64,000 nt of DNA, taken from positions 28,549 to 92,548 of the forward strand of contig SHWP01000007.1 of assembly GCA_009693785.1 (NCBI GenBank). Direction: 5' to 3'. The notes under the pieces are model-generated. The model was not told the origin of the DNA and searched no databases. It was given only the letters and a program-made list of their open reading frames with translations. Every line of letters starts with the position of its first letter. Position 1 is the stretch's first letter. Position numbers and translations under genes: made by a program. Source of the stretch: Rhodospirillaceae bacterium. Its GTDB lineage: Bacteria; Pseudomonadota; Alphaproteobacteria; Rhodospirillales; Rhodospirillaceae. Positions 33,619-43,553 of this stretch are shown here, piece after piece.

Positions 33619-34715
33619 TGGCGTCAGCGCCTCAGACACCATCGGCGCAAACCGATTTTGAATTCATGCAGTCTGCTCTGGCGCTCGCAGCGCGAGGGTT
33701 AGGCGACACGTGGCCAAACCCCGCTGTGGGCTGTGTTATCGTGAAAGATGGTGCGGTCGTTGGGCGCGGTTGGACCCAATCGGGCGGACGTCCCCACGCC
33801 GAAACAGAGGCACTCAAACGAGCTGGGGAGAAGGCGAAAGGTGCCACAGCGTATGTGTCGCTTGAGCCGTGCAGCCACCACGGCAAAACGCCACCCTGTG
33901 CCGATGCGTTGATTGCAGCGGGCGTGGTCCGTGTTGTGTCGGCCACTATCGACCCCAACCCGCGCGTGTTGGGGCAGGGGCTGGCGAAACTGAAGTCTGC
34001 GGGTATTGAGGTCGTTGAAGGCGTTGGTAAAGCTGAGGCCGATAGACTGAATGCGGGTTTCTTGAAGCGCATCAGCCAAAATAGACCTTTGTTCGCTCTG
34101 AAAACCGCAACCAGCCTGGATGGCCGCATCGCACTTGCGTCGGGTGAAAGCAAATGGATCACGGGGCCCCAGGCCCGCCATGCCGTGCAGGCAATACGCG
34201 CCAAGTTCGATGCGATCTTGGTTGGCTCTCAGACAGTCGTTCAAGACGACCCAGAGCTTAGCTGCCGCCTTGATGGTTACACTGGGCGCCCCAAGGTGCG
34301 CATCGTGCTTGATCGCCGTTTGCGCACAGCGGCTGATCGCAAAATGATCCAAACGGCCAAATCGATTCCGACTTGGATATACACGACCCAAAAGCCCTCG
34401 GATACGCTGGCAGCTATGGGGGCGTCAGTTCTGCAATTTCAGGACTCTCAATTCATCTCTCAGATTGCAACCGACCTTGCCGCAAAGGGTTTAACCCGCG
34501 TACTGGTCGAGGGTGGGGGACAAGTTGCCGCTTCTTTCCTTAAGGCAGGGCTGATCGACGAAGTCTATTGGTTCCGATCTGGCCAGGTTTTGGGGCACGA
34601 TGCTAAGCCTTCAGCGGCAGTATTGGGCCTTGACCGGCTATCGGTTGCGCCGCATTTCAAGCGGCAAGAGACCATACAATTTGGTCAAGATAGCCTCGAT
34701 ATACTGAGCCAATAG
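33618..34715 (+). CDS. ribD: Bifunctional riboflavin deaminase/reductase
   Basis: RibD performs the deamination and side-chain reduction steps of riboflavin synthesis. It is 365 residues. The N-terminal cytidine-deaminase-like domain has the zinc motif HAETEAL and EPCSHHGKTPPCADAL; the C-terminal DHFR-like reductase domain begins near residue 155 (ALKTATSLDGRIA, LVEGGGQVAASFL). Its ATG overlaps the nrdR stop by one base. Confidence 0.97.
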   Translation: MASAPQTPSAQTDFEFMQSALALAARGLGDTWPNPAVGCVIVKDGAVVGRGWTQSGGRPHAETEALKRAGEKAKGATAYVSLEPCSHHGKTPPCADALIAAGVVRVVSATIDPNPRVLGQGLAKLKSAGIEVVEGVGKAEADRLNAGFLKRISQNRPLFALKTATSLDGRIALASGESKWITGPQARHAVQAIRAKFDAILVGSQTVVQDDPELSCRLDGYTGRPKVRIVLDRRLRTAADRKMIQTAKSIPTWIYTTQKPSDTLAAMGASVLQFQDSQFISQIATDLAAKGLTRVLVEGGGQVAASFLKAGLIDEVYWFRSGQVLGHDAKPSAAVLGLDRLSVAPHFKRQETIQFGQDSLDILSQ

Positions 34716-34733
34716 CGTTGTAATTCAGGATCA

Positions 34734-35354
34734 ATGTTTACAGGCATTATCACCGATCTCGGGCGTGTAACTGAGGTCGCCTCGCCTATTGCAGGGGCTA
34801 GCGACCGGCGCTTTCACGTGAGCACGCGCCTACCCATGGACGAGATCGCAATTGGCGCTTCCATAGCCTGCAATGGATGCTGCCTGACGGTTGTCAAAAA
34901 GGGCGCGGAATGGTTCGCAGCCGACGTATCCGCTGAGACACTATCCAAAACGACTTTGGGTTCCTGGGGTGTGGGAACGCGCGTGAACCTGGAACGCTCA
35001 TTGCGTGCCGGTGATGAGTTAGGTGGCCATATTGTCTCGGGCCATGTAGATGGCGTTGTGGAGGTGGCTTCTGTGCGCGATGACGGCGCCTCTAAACGCT
35101 TTACCATCCGCCCGCCTCAAGCCTTATCGAAGTTCGTTGCTTCGAAGGGTTCGGTGGCCTTGGATGGTGTGTCATTGACCGTCAACGAGGTCGTTGCCAC
35201 GACATTTGGGGTCAACGTTATTCCCCACACCCAGGCCGAAACCACCTTTGGCACCCTCAAAGCTGGGGATTGCCTGAACATGGAAATCGACGTGCTCGCG
35301 CGCTATGTTGCACGCTTATTAGAGGGCGGCAGTGCCGCACATACCCGTGGATAA
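34734..35354 (+). CDS. ribE: Riboflavin synthase alpha chain
   Basis: This enzyme dismutates two 6,7-dimethyl-8-ribityllumazine molecules to riboflavin. It is 206 residues made of two tandem lumazine-binding barrels: MFTGIITDLG...GASIACNGCCLTV and GHIVSGHVDGVVEV...GSVALDGVSLTVNEV. Some databases call it ribC. It overlaps ribB by 23 nt. Confidence 0.96.
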   Translation: MFTGIITDLGRVTEVASPIAGASDRRFHVSTRLPMDEIAIGASIACNGCCLTVVKKGAEWFAADVSAETLSKTTLGSWGVGTRVNLERSLRAGDELGGHIVSGHVDGVVEVASVRDDGASKRFTIRPPQALSKFVASKGSVALDGVSLTVNEVVATTFGVNVIPHTQAETTFGTLKAGDCLNMEIDVLARYVARLLEGGSAAHTRG

Positions 35355-36468
35355 AGCAGTGACTTACGCCGAGTATTTGTCGTCGATCAATGAGATCGTG
35401 GAAGACGCCCGGAACGGCAAGATGTTCATTCTTGTCGACGACGAAAGCCGCGAGAACGAAGGCGACCTGGTGATTCCGGCGCAAATGGCCACGCCATCGG
35501 CCGTCAACTTCATGGCCAAACATGGTCGGGGGCTGATTTGCTTGTCCATGACCAGAAAACGCTGCGAAGACCTGCGCCTGCCGCTCATGACAACCCACAA
35601 TCAAACGCGTCATGCCACCGCATTTACCCTTAGCATCGAGGCGAAAGACGGTGTGACGACAGGCATTTCTGCCGCCGACCGGGCGCGGACCATTGCTGTG
35701 GCGATCGACCCAGCCTCGACACGCGAAGATTTGGCTACACCAGGGCACGTCTTTCCGCTCATGGCGCGCGATGGTGGCGTGCTGGTGCGCGCCGGACATA
35801 CCGAGGCGGCTGTGGATTTATCGCGCTTGGCGGGCCTGATCCCCGCAGGCGTGATCTGCGAAATCATGAACGATGATGGCTCCATGGCGCGTATGCCCGA
35901 CCTCATCAAGTTCGCGCAGCTACACAACCTCAAGATCGCCACGATTGCCGACCTGATTGCCTATCGACGCCGGAAGGAGCGATTGGTCCGCGTCGAGTCT
36001 GAAATGCCGTTTATGTCTAAGTATGGTGGTCAGTGGTTGCTGCGCATTTATGCCGATAATATTTCCGGAACCGAGCACATCGCCTTGGTGAAGGGAACAG
36101 TGGATGGGCCCGAACAAGTGATGGTGCGTATGCACCAGGTCAACGTGTTGAGCGATATGTTCTGGGACTCATCAAGCCCAAAGTCCGGTGAACTGCAAAA
36201 AGCCATGGACCTAATCGCAAGCTACGGCCGTGGCGTAGTTGTGGTGTTGCGCGATCAGCCGACGTCACGGCTTTCGGACCGCGTGAAGGCTCAGGCCAAG
36301 GGTGATGACGGCCCTGCGCGGCTGATGGATTACGGCGTTGGCGCGCAGGTGCTGGTGGATTTGGGGGTGCGTAACATGATCCTCCTCACCAACACGTCGA
36401 AAAACGTGATCGGTCTTGACGGCTATGGCCTGAAGATTATTGAACAGCGCAAGATTCCTTTGAGCTGA
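35332..36468 (+). CDS. ribB: 3,4-DHBP synthase with degenerate GTP cyclohydrolase II domain (RibBX-like)
   Basis: Residues about 10-212 are a complete 3,4-dihydroxy-2-butanone 4-phosphate synthase that converts ribulose 5-phosphate ([53 protein letters not shown]). Residues about 215-378 align with GTP cyclohydrolase II, but the zinc/catalytic segment is gone: where active enzymes have a Cys-rich SECxTGD...RCDC stretch, this has [20 protein letters not shown] (267-286) with no Cys. The C-terminal half is therefore probably not catalytic. The GTG start at 35332 lies within ribE with AGAGGG upstream. Confidence 0.92.
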   Translation: MPHIPVDKAVTYAEYLSSINEIVEDARNGKMFILVDDESRENEGDLVIPAQMATPSAVNFMAKHGRGLICLSMTRKRCEDLRLPLMTTHNQTRHATAFTLSIEAKDGVTTGISAADRARTIAVAIDPASTREDLATPGHVFPLMARDGGVLVRAGHTEAAVDLSRLAGLIPAGVICEIMNDDGSMARMPDLIKFAQLHNLKIATIADLIAYRRRKERLVRVESEMPFMSKYGGQWLLRIYADNISGTEHIALVKGTVDGPEQVMVRMHQVNVLSDMFWDSSSPKSGELQKAMDLIASYGRGVVVVLRDQPTSRLSDRVKAQAKGDDGPARLMDYGVGAQVLVDLGVRNMILLTNTSKNVIGLDGYGLKIIEQRKIPLS

Positions 36469-36486
36469 TAGGTTGATGACATTGCA

Positions 36487-36978
36487 ATGCCGACCAAACC
36501 CCATGTTCTCATCATCGAAGCGCGGTTCTACGACGAGAACGCCGATCAGCTTTTAGCTGGCGCTAAGGCCGCCCTGGACAAATCAGGTGCGACCTATGAG
36601 GTGCTGACAGTTCCCGGGATTTTGGAACTTCCACCAGCGGCACATTTTGCCTTCACTAAAGGCGCTGGAACCGATGGGCGCGTCTACAACGGTCTGGTCG
36701 TGCTCGGCTGCGCCGTGAAGGGCGAAACCGATCACTATGAACATGTATGCCGTGAATCCATGGCCGGTGTGCGCCAGGTGTCGATGCTGCTGCAGATCCC
36801 GACAGGAAATGGGATTCTGACTTGCCCAACGTGGGAGCTAGCTCAGGCGCGCGCGAACCCTAAAGGAGCGGATGATGTGGGTGGGCGGGCTGCCCGGGCT
36901 TGCTTACGAATGATTGAGGTCAAACAGCAATTCAGTCTACAAGCTCAGCCGCACAGTCCTTCAAAGTACACCCTTTGA
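36487..36978 (+). CDS. ribH: 6,7-dimethyl-8-ribityllumazine synthase
   Basis: RibH condenses the RibB and RibD products. It is 163 residues. It keeps ARFYDENADQLLAGA, TVPGILELPPA, LGCAVKGETDHYEHVC (catalytic His in DHYE) and GNGILT. The usual ending is extended by about 15 polar residues (QFSLQAQPHSPSKYTL), and CPTWELA replaces the usual V-E-x-x-E-Q-A segment, so the C-terminus is somewhat divergent. Confidence 0.94.
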   Translation: MPTKPHVLIIEARFYDENADQLLAGAKAALDKSGATYEVLTVPGILELPPAAHFAFTKGAGTDGRVYNGLVVLGCAVKGETDHYEHVCRESMAGVRQVSMLLQIPTGNGILTCPTWELAQARANPKGADDVGGRAARACLRMIEVKQQFSLQAQPHSPSKYTL

Positions 36979-37009
36979 GCTTTATCTATTGAATAGGCCA
37001 TGACGTGTC

Positions 37010-37543
37010 ATGATTGCGCCCACCGCATCGACGCCATCGTCTGGCGGCAAAGACGCTGCCAACATGGCGGCCCGCAGTGCTGGCCGTCTGGCCGCAGTCC
37101 AGGCCCTCTATCAGATCGACGCCTTCGACCTTAGCCCCGACGTTGTGCTGAAGGATTTTGTTTCTGGCCGACAGGGTGGAACTGCGATCATCGATGACCC
37201 TGCGACAGGCCAGGAAGTGTTTATCAAGCTATGCGGTGCGGACCATGAGTTGCTGGTGGACATCATCCGCGGTTTCGAAGCTCGCGCGAGTGAGGTCAAT
37301 GACGTGATGGTCAAGTCTCTCTCGGCGGAATGGCCAGTCGCACGGCTTGAATTTATCGTCAAAGCGCTTTTGCGGGCGGGAATCGCCGAACTACTGGTGC
37401 GCACAGATATTCCTGCACGCGCGACGATCTCGGAATTTGTCGATGTTGCCCGCGCCTTTTATCCGGGCCCCGAGCCTGGGTTGGTCAACGCGGTCTTGGA
37501 CCGTGTTGCCCGCGCGCTTGGCCGTCTCGAAGGCCAACCGTGA
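37010..37543 (+). CDS. nusB: Transcription antitermination protein NusB
   Basis: NusB binds boxA RNA with NusE (ribosomal S10) in rRNA antitermination. It is 177 residues. RSAGRLAAVQALYQIDAFD opens the helical core; the C-terminal motif LRAGIAELL, PARATISEFVDVARAF and EPGLVNAVLDRVAR are all standard. The stop overlaps the GTG of thiL (GTGA). Confidence 0.95.
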   Translation: MIAPTASTPSSGGKDAANMAARSAGRLAAVQALYQIDAFDLSPDVVLKDFVSGRQGGTAIIDDPATGQEVFIKLCGADHELLVDIIRGFEARASEVNDVMVKSLSAEWPVARLEFIVKALLRAGIAELLVRTDIPARATISEFVDVARAFYPGPEPGLVNAVLDRVARALGRLEGQP

Positions 37544-38520
37544 GCCGGTTAGGCGAATTCGATTTTATTCGCCAATTGCTGGCGCCGCTCTGCCGCAACG
37601 CGCCGGGCGCCTTTAACTTAACCGATGATGCAGCAACACTAGCCCCGTCGCATGGCTGCGAGTTGGTGGCGACAGTCGACGCCGTGGTGGCTGGCGTGCA
37701 CTTTTTGCCGGACGATCAGCCAGGCCTCATCGCGCGCAAGGCCTTGCGTGTAAACTTGTCTGATCTGGCGGCGAAGGGGGCCAAGCCCTTGGGCTTTCTC
37801 ATGGCGCTCGCTTTACCGAGCCACATTGATGATGAGTGGCTTAAGCGGTTCGCGGCTGGGCTTGGACGTGATGTCGATGCTTTTGCTTGCCCACTGATGG
37901 GCGGGGATACGGTCGCCACGCCCGGGCCATTGATGGTGTCGATCACGGCCTTTGGCGAAGTAAAGACCGGACACATGACGCGCCGCAGTGCAGCGATGGC
38001 AGGATATGTACTGTGCGTGTCGGGCACGATTGGCGATGCGGCTTTGGGCCTAGATGTGGCCAAAGGGCAATACGCAGCCCTCGCTGCCGACCATCGCGCA
38101 TATTTGTTAGACCGTTATCGTATTCCGCAACCGCGTCTCGCGTTAGGTCAAGCGCTAGCCGGCCGGGATAGTGCATGCTTGGATATTTCCGATGGACTAT
38201 GCGCCGATGTGGGTCATATCTGCGAGCAGTCGAATATCGGGGCCGTCATCGAAGTCGCAAAACTACCCCTTTCAGAGGCGGCCAAATCCGTGCTCGCAAA
38301 GTCGCCCGAGGCGATGGCCCGAGTTCTTGGCGGTGGCGACGACTACGAACTAGCCTTTGGGGTGCCTCCGACTAATCTTGCTTCAACTCTCGCGCTGGGC
38401 CGCGCGGCTGGTATCGGGGTGACGCCGATTGGTTCTTTCGAGGCTGGTTCGGGTGTTCGGGTGTTGGATGGCAATGGTGTGGCGATTGCGGTATCTTCGG
38501 AAGGTTACACTCATCGCTAA
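37540..38520 (+). CDS. thiL: Thiamine-monophosphate kinase
   Basis: ThiL phosphorylates TMP to TPP. It is 326 residues, starting GTG 37540. The N-terminal motif LGEFDFIRQLLAPL, DDAATL, VHFLPD, LSDLAAKGAKPLGFLMAL, GGDTVATPGPL and CLDISDGL are diagnostic of the PurM-like kinase. It is translationally coupled to nusB. Confidence 0.96.
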   Translation: MSRLGEFDFIRQLLAPLCRNAPGAFNLTDDAATLAPSHGCELVATVDAVVAGVHFLPDDQPGLIARKALRVNLSDLAAKGAKPLGFLMALALPSHIDDEWLKRFAAGLGRDVDAFACPLMGGDTVATPGPLMVSITAFGEVKTGHMTRRSAAMAGYVLCVSGTIGDAALGLDVAKGQYAALAADHRAYLLDRYRIPQPRLALGQALAGRDSACLDISDGLCADVGHICEQSNIGAVIEVAKLPLSEAAKSVLAKSPEAMARVLGGGDDYELAFGVPPTNLASTLALGRAAGIGVTPIGSFEAGSGVRVLDGNGVAIAVSSEGYTHR

Positions 38521-38538
38521 AAAGGCGTTTGCCATTTT

Positions 38539-39045
38539 ATGAAGCGCGTCATCGTCATTGTTTTGCTGCTTATCCTGATCGGCGGGGGCGGGGCAGGGGC
38601 CTTAATTATCCTCGGCGTGTTGCCGAACCCCTTTAACCCAGCCAAACAAGGTCAAAGTGCTGCGCTGTTGGCAGCCGAGAAAGCCGAGGCTGCAGCCAAG
38701 CAGTTTAAAGAGCCCAGCGCGGCGATGACGTTCGTAGATTTGCGCGACATGATCATTCCGGTAGTCATAGGCAATAATACCGAGCGCAAGGTCTATTTTA
38801 GTGTGCGGCTGCATGTGGAGAAGGAAGCTAAGAAAGACATTGAAGATAATATTTCGCGATATGAAAACGCCGTGATCCGCGACTTCATTCCTTATTTCCA
38901 AAAATACTTCGCCAAGAATAACCTTTTGAACCTCAGAGAGATTAAATCGATACTCAATGCATCAGCCAAAAAGCTTTATGGCGATAAGGTCATCGATGTC
39001 GTCTTGATCAACATCTTTGAACAAAGATTTGGCACTCTCAATTAA
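38539..39045 (+). CDS. FliL-like flagellar basal body-associated protein
   Basis: This 168-residue protein has one N-terminal membrane helix (3-27), a Gln/Ala-rich linker and a periplasmic domain. The pattern MTFVDLRDMIIPVV...RKVYFSVRLHVEKEAKKDIE...IRDFIPYFQKYF matches FliL-type stomatin-fold proteins that support the stator. It lies 18 nt after thiL and away from flagellar gene clusters, which leaves the flagellar role inferred. A non-flagellar FliL paralog is possible. Confidence 0.7.
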   Translation: MKRVIVIVLLLILIGGGGAGALIILGVLPNPFNPAKQGQSAALLAAEKAEAAAKQFKEPSAAMTFVDLRDMIIPVVIGNNTERKVYFSVRLHVEKEAKKDIEDNISRYENAVIRDFIPYFQKYFAKNNLLNLREIKSILNASAKKLYGDKVIDVVLINIFEQRFGTLN

Positions 39046-39266
39046 CGCGGTTTGTAGCGTTGGCTTCACCATCTCCGTGTGATCAAAAACCCTTTGATTT
39101 CATGACTGTTGCGTCGCTAGGACGCTTCTGGCATCGTGCGCCCGCTTTGGCGCAGGGCGGCTCAAATTCGCCACCTAAAGCATTGAAAATATTATAGTAC
39201 CTTTGTCGTGATGCGCATCGGCAGGGTTCTTGCCGAATCGCTTGGGGCCATCAAAAAGGGGCAAAC

Positions 39267-41354
39267 ATGAGCTCTCTGGAAACCTTGGTTATCGCCTGCG
39301 GCGTGCTGGCGGTTCTGTACGGCGCGTATGCAACACGCCGGATTTTAGCGCTACCAACCGGGAACGCGCGGATGCAAGAAATTGCAGCCGCCATTCAAGA
39401 AGGTGCGGGCGCTTATCTCAATCGCCAGTACACCACCATCGCTATCGCAGGTGTCGTGGTCGCGATTATTCTTTCAGTCAGCTTGGGCGTGACGGTCGCG
39501 GTTGGCTTTGTGCTCGGTGCAGTTTTGTCGGGCGCTGCCGGATACGTCGGCATGAATATATCGGTTCGCGCCAACGTTCGCACGGCCGCCGCCGCCATGA
39601 CTGGTGGTTTAAGGCCTGCTCATGACGTTGCATTTCAGTCTGGCGCTATCACAGGCATGCTGGTGGTCGGTTTGGGCCTTTTGGGCGTGGCCTCGTATTA
39701 CTTTGTTCTCAAGTCCATGGGTATCGATCAGCGCAAACTGCTGGAAGGCCTGGTGGCGCTGAGCTTCGGCGCTTCGCTGATTTCGATTTTCGCGCGGTTG
39801 GGCGGTGGCATTTTCACCAAGGGCGCCGACGTGGGTGCCGACCTGGTGGGCAAGGTCGAAGCTGGAATTCCTGAAGACGACCCACGTAATCCCGCCGTTA
39901 TCGCAGACAACGTCGGTGATAACGTCGGAGATTGCGCCGGTATGGCCGCCGACTTGTTCGAAACTTATGCCGTCACCATTGTTGCCACCATGTTGCTTGC
40001 CACCATCTACTTCGATGGCGCTGCTGAAACTACAGCCATGCTGTATCCCTTGGTTGTCGGTGGCGTGTGCATTATCGCTTCGGTGATCGGCACGTTCTTC
40101 TCAGGGATTGGCGCCAGCGGCAAGATCATGCCAGCGCTGTATCGCGGCTTCATCGTCACCGCCGTGATCTCTGCAGTCTTGATCGTGGTTATTACGCAGC
40201 AAATGTTCGCCGAGCCAGTTACTACGGTTGCAGGCGTAACCTTGACGTCGACGGACTTGATCAAGTGCGCTTTTGTCGGCCTGGTCGTCACGGGCCTGAT
40301 CATCTACATTACCGAATATTACACAGGCACGGGCTTCCGCCCGGTGCAGTCGGTGGCTCGGGCCTCCTTGACAGGCCATGGCACGAACATCATCCAGGGC
40401 CTGGCCATCTCGATGGAAGCTTGCGCGATGCCGGTGCTGGTGATTTCAGGCGGCATCATTGCGGCATACAATGTCGCTGGCTTGTTCGGCTTGGCGGTCG
40501 CGGCGACCACCATGCTTGCCCTAGCGGGGATTGTCGTGGCGCTCGATGCCTATGGCCCCGTTACCGATAACGCTGGCGGTATTGCTGAAATGGCGCATTT
40601 ACCCCCGGAAGTGCGTAAATCAACCGATGCGCTGGACGCAGTGGGTAACACCACCAAGGCCGTGACCAAAGGCTACGCCATTGGCTCGGCGGGTTTGGCT
40701 GCATTGGTGTTGTTTGCGGCGTACACGGAAGACCTCAAACACTACTTCCCCAACCTCGACATTCAGTTCCGTCTTGAGAATCCGTATGTTGTCGTCGGGT
40801 TGTTCATTGGCGGCCTTTTGCCCTACTTGTTTGGCGCCCTTGGCATGCAAGCCGTGGGACGGGCTGCTGGCTCGGTGGTAACCGAAGTTCGCCGTCAATT
40901 CCGCGAGATCAAGGGCATCATGGAGGGTACGGCCAAGCCTGACTACAGCCGGGCTGTCGACCTGCTGACCAAGGCTGCGATCAAGGAAATGATTGTACCC
41001 TCGCTACTTCCGGTGTTGTCACCCGTCGTGTTGTACTTCGTGGTGAACGCGGTTGGTGGTCAAGCCAACGCTTTCACGGCGCTTGGCGCCATGTTGCTGG
41101 GAACCATCGTGACGGGCTTGTTTGTCGCCATCTCGATGACCTCGGGCGGCGGTGCCTGGGACAACGCCAAGAAGCTGATCGAAGATGGCTATTTGGGTGA
41201 GGGCCACAAGAAGGGTTCGGAAGCGCATAAAGCTGCCGTGACCGGCGACACCGTTGGCGATCCGTACAAAGACACCTCGGGCCCGGCCGTCAACCCGATG
41301 ATCAAAATTATCAACATTGTCGCCATTCTATTGCTAGCGATCTTAGCGGCGTAA
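39267..41354 (+). CDS. hppA: K+-insensitive proton-pumping membrane pyrophosphatase
   Basis: HppA couples pyrophosphate hydrolysis to proton export. It is 695 residues with about 16 membrane spans. The PPi-binding motif [31 protein letters not shown] segment and DNVGDNVGD are intact, as is [13 protein letters not shown] near the C-terminus. In [10 protein letters not shown] the Lys and the Thr three residues later are those of the K+-independent subtype. It has a GGGGC ribosome site, its own leader of about 220 nt and a strong terminator. Confidence 0.97.
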   Translation: MSSLETLVIACGVLAVLYGAYATRRILALPTGNARMQEIAAAIQEGAGAYLNRQYTTIAIAGVVVAIILSVSLGVTVAVGFVLGAVLSGAAGYVGMNISVRANVRTAAAAMTGGLRPAHDVAFQSGAITGMLVVGLGLLGVASYYFVLKSMGIDQRKLLEGLVALSFGASLISIFARLGGGIFTKGADVGADLVGKVEAGIPEDDPRNPAVIADNVGDNVGDCAGMAADLFETYAVTIVATMLLATIYFDGAAETTAMLYPLVVGGVCIIASVIGTFFSGIGASGKIMPALYRGFIVTAVISAVLIVVITQQMFAEPVTTVAGVTLTSTDLIKCAFVGLVVTGLIIYITEYYTGTGFRPVQSVARASLTGHGTNIIQGLAISMEACAMPVLVISGGIIAAYNVAGLFGLAVAATTMLALAGIVVALDAYGPVTDNAGGIAEMAHLPPEVRKSTDALDAVGNTTKAVTKGYAIGSAGLAALVLFAAYTEDLKHYFPNLDIQFRLENPYVVVGLFIGGLLPYLFGALGMQAVGRAAGSVVTEVRRQFREIKGIMEGTAKPDYSRAVDLLTKAAIKEMIVPSLLPVLSPVVLYFVVNAVGGQANAFTALGAMLLGTIVTGLFVAISMTSGGGAWDNAKKLIEDGYLGEGHKKGSEAHKAAVTGDTVGDPYKDTSGPAVNPMIKIINIVAILLLAILAA

Positions 41355-41375
41355 TTTCTGCAACACTGTGAATAC

Positions 41376-41406
41376 AAAAGGCCCCGGAGCAATCCGGGGC
41401 CTTTTT
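41376..41406 (+). terminator. Rho-independent terminator of hppA
   Basis: AAAAGGCCCCGGA pairs over 13 bp with TCCGGGGCCTTTT around a GCAA tetraloop and is followed by T. With A-tract and T-tract on both sides it may also act on minus-strand transcripts. Confidence 0.92.
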
Positions 41407-41492
41407 GCTGGGGTAGTGGGCCGGACTTGACGCACATCAGTGAGCGTTGAGCGAAAGATAGCCATAGATGATGCCGTGGGAAGCGAGGCATC

Positions 41493-41648
41493 ATGAATAG
41501 CCGTGTTGAGGCCTTGGTCGAAAAGGTGCGGGCCCTCGAAGGCGAGATCGAGCAGGAAGTCGCGCGTCGCCGGGATGACCTGAAATTCCGCATCGAACAA
41601 GGCAAGGTGCGCTTCGAAGACGAAGTGTTGCAGCGTCCTCGTCATTGA
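41493..41648 (+). pseudogene. Truncated small coiled-coil ORF (51 aa), probable gene fragment
   Basis: This ATG frame encodes 51 residues, highly charged and helical, ending EVLQRPRH. From memory it resembles the N-terminus of a conserved alphaproteobacterial membrane-protein family in which a similar helix (RRRxxLxxRLExGxVxFExEVL) continues R-x-H-R-x-L-K into transmembrane segments. Here it stops just where the membrane part should begin, and a signal-less cytochrome c remnant begins 23 nt later in another frame. It could also be a real stand-alone small protein. Confidence 0.45.
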
Positions 41649-41670
41649 TGCGGGGCAGCGCGAATTCAAC

Positions 41671-41946
41671 ATGAGTTGCAGTTCCTGCCATAGCCTCAAG
41701 CCGCGTGAAGAGGGCAAAGGGCCATCGCTAGCAGGTGTTTTTGGACGCCGGGCTGGGACCGATCCGGCATTTGCCTACTCCGAACGGCTGCGGGATTCGA
41801 AAGTCATTTGGATCGAGTCTACACTCGATACCTATTTGGATGACCCGTTCAATCTTGGCACACAGATCAACATGATGATTCACGGCATCCGCGATGACCA
41901 GGTGCGTGCCGATTTAATCGAGTTTCTCAAGTATTCAGCCCGCTAA
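41671..41946 (+). pseudogene. 5'-truncated class I cytochrome c
   Basis: A 91-residue frame has the heme motif CSSCH at residues 3-7, then GPSLAGVFGRRAGTDPAFAYSERL and a C-terminal GTQINMMIHGI segment holding the likely Met ligand, so most of the cytochrome fold is present. There is no signal peptide. In-frame homology continues upstream of the ATG (DAGQREFN), but that frame has no ATG, GTG or TTG back to the stop at 41581. As encoded it could not be exported for heme attachment. Either the 5' end was deleted or the start is non-canonical (an ATT lies at 41644). Confidence 0.65.
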
Positions 41947-42044
41947 ATAGTCCGCCCACGCTTTGAACAGACCGTGCGCGGCTGACTATGCAGTTCGAGC
42001 AACTCTGCTAGTCTGGCGTTAAAGTCAGGGCAGGGGGCGTTTCC

Positions 42045-43547
42045 ATGATCATCCAATCTATCAATCGTCGGGCATTGCTGGGCAGCGCATTTGGTGCAGG
42101 CGTTACAATGTCTTTTTCTGGCGGGCGGGCGCGTGCCGCCGATCTACCTGCCGTCACGGTTGATGGCACCGAGGCCAGAATAACTTCGGCCAATGTGGAG
42201 ACTTTGCGCCAGGGCTTTAAGGGTTCAGTTAAAACACCCAGTGACGCCGACTATGAGTCTGCCCGCAAGATTTGGAATGCCATGTTCGACCGCCGCCCAG
42301 CGTTGATTGCACAATGCGCCAGTGTCGACGACGTTGTGAGTGCTGTGAAATTCGGCCGCGACCATAATTTGCTCACGGCGGTGCGCTGTGGTGGCCACTC
42401 GCTTTCGGGTCAGTCCGTTTGCGAGCGCGGCTTAGTGATTGATTTATCGCTCATGCGTCGGGTCGCGGTTGACGGCCCATCAAAAACCGTGCGGGCCGAT
42501 GGCGGGTGCTTGTTGGGGGACATCGACGCAGCCGCGCAGGCCGTTGGTTTGGCCACAACCTTCGGTGTGGTGTCGCACACCGGCGTCGGCGGGTTGTCAT
42601 TAGGCGGTGGCATGGGTCGCCTGCAACGTCAATTTGGCATGAGTGTCGACAATATCTTGGAAGTTCAGGTTGTGACGTCCGATGGCCGCGTGGTCACAGC
42701 CAACGCGCAGGAAAACTCGGATTTATTCTGGGGCGTGCGTGGCGGCGGCGGTAACTTTGGCGTGGTGACGTCGTTTAAATTTCAACTGCACCCCTTCAAC
42801 ACAGCCATCATGTCGATGTCGTTTAGCTTCGCGCTCGACGATGCCAAAACTGTGCTGCGTAACTATTTCGATTACGCCAATACCGCCCCCGAAGAACTCT
42901 GGCTCACGTGCGCAATGGGGCATAACGCTGCCGGGGTAGCGGGCATCAACATCTCGGGCAGCTTCATGGGCTCGCCTGCGGCAGCCGAGGCAAAGCTGCC
43001 AGCGCTTGGCGGCTTTGGCAAAGCTATAAACTCTCGTACAAGCACCATGACCTATGTCGATATGCAGAAGATGCTCGACATTCCCAATAAGCATGGTGAA
43101 TACCATTACTCGAAGGGCGGCATGCTTGGTGGCGGGCCCGAGGTTACCGGCCCAGCGCTAAATGATGCGGTGGTGGACTATTTTGCCGAGCACCCATTGG
43201 CCCGAACTCACATGCTGATGTTGCTCATGGGCGGGGCGGTGAACCGCGTGCCGGTGGATGCCATGGCCTATCCGCACCGCACCGCCATGCACAACATCGA
43301 CATCGGTGGCGATGGGCCCACCCAAGCCGAGGGCGAACAATTCGTGCAATGGGGCCGGGCCTATTGGGACAAGCTGGAAAAGTTTATCGGCGATGCATTT
43401 TATGTGAACGCCTTGATGGACGATAGCGAGCGACGTATCCGCAACAACTATGGCCCCAATCACGAGCGCTTGGTGACGGTGAAGACGAAGTACGACCCCA
43501 CCAACTTCTTCCGGCTCAATGCCAACGTGAAACCCAAGTCGGCTTAA
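42045..43547 (+). CDS. Exported FAD-linked oxidase, berberine-bridge enzyme type
   Basis: This secreted flavin oxidase or dehydrogenase is 500 residues. The N-terminus has a Tat-like RR pair (NRRALLG, residues 7-13) and a cleavage site near ARA-A (31). A PCMH FAD domain follows with the covalent-FAD His118 in RCGGHS, GVGGLSLGGGMGRLQR and NSDLFWGVRGGGGNFGVV. The C-terminal BBE segment NNYGPNHERL...YDPTNFFRLN is intact. The second Cys linkage of bicovalent relatives is not seen in SHTGVGG. The substrate is unknown; sugars, alcohols or phenolics are typical for the family. Confidence 0.92.
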   Translation: MIIQSINRRALLGSAFGAGVTMSFSGGRARAADLPAVTVDGTEARITSANVETLRQGFKGSVKTPSDADYESARKIWNAMFDRRPALIAQCASVDDVVSAVKFGRDHNLLTAVRCGGHSLSGQSVCERGLVIDLSLMRRVAVDGPSKTVRADGGCLLGDIDAAAQAVGLATTFGVVSHTGVGGLSLGGGMGRLQRQFGMSVDNILEVQVVTSDGRVVTANAQENSDLFWGVRGGGGNFGVVTSFKFQLHPFNTAIMSMSFSFALDDAKTVLRNYFDYANTAPEELWLTCAMGHNAAGVAGINISGSFMGSPAAAEAKLPALGGFGKAINSRTSTMTYVDMQKMLDIPNKHGEYHYSKGGMLGGGPEVTGPALNDAVVDYFAEHPLARTHMLMLLMGGAVNRVPVDAMAYPHRTAMHNIDIGGDGPTQAEGEQFVQWGRAYWDKLEKFIGDAFYVNALMDDSERRIRNNYGPNHERLVTVKTKYDPTNFFRLNANVKPKSA

Positions 43548-43553
43548 GCGAGC

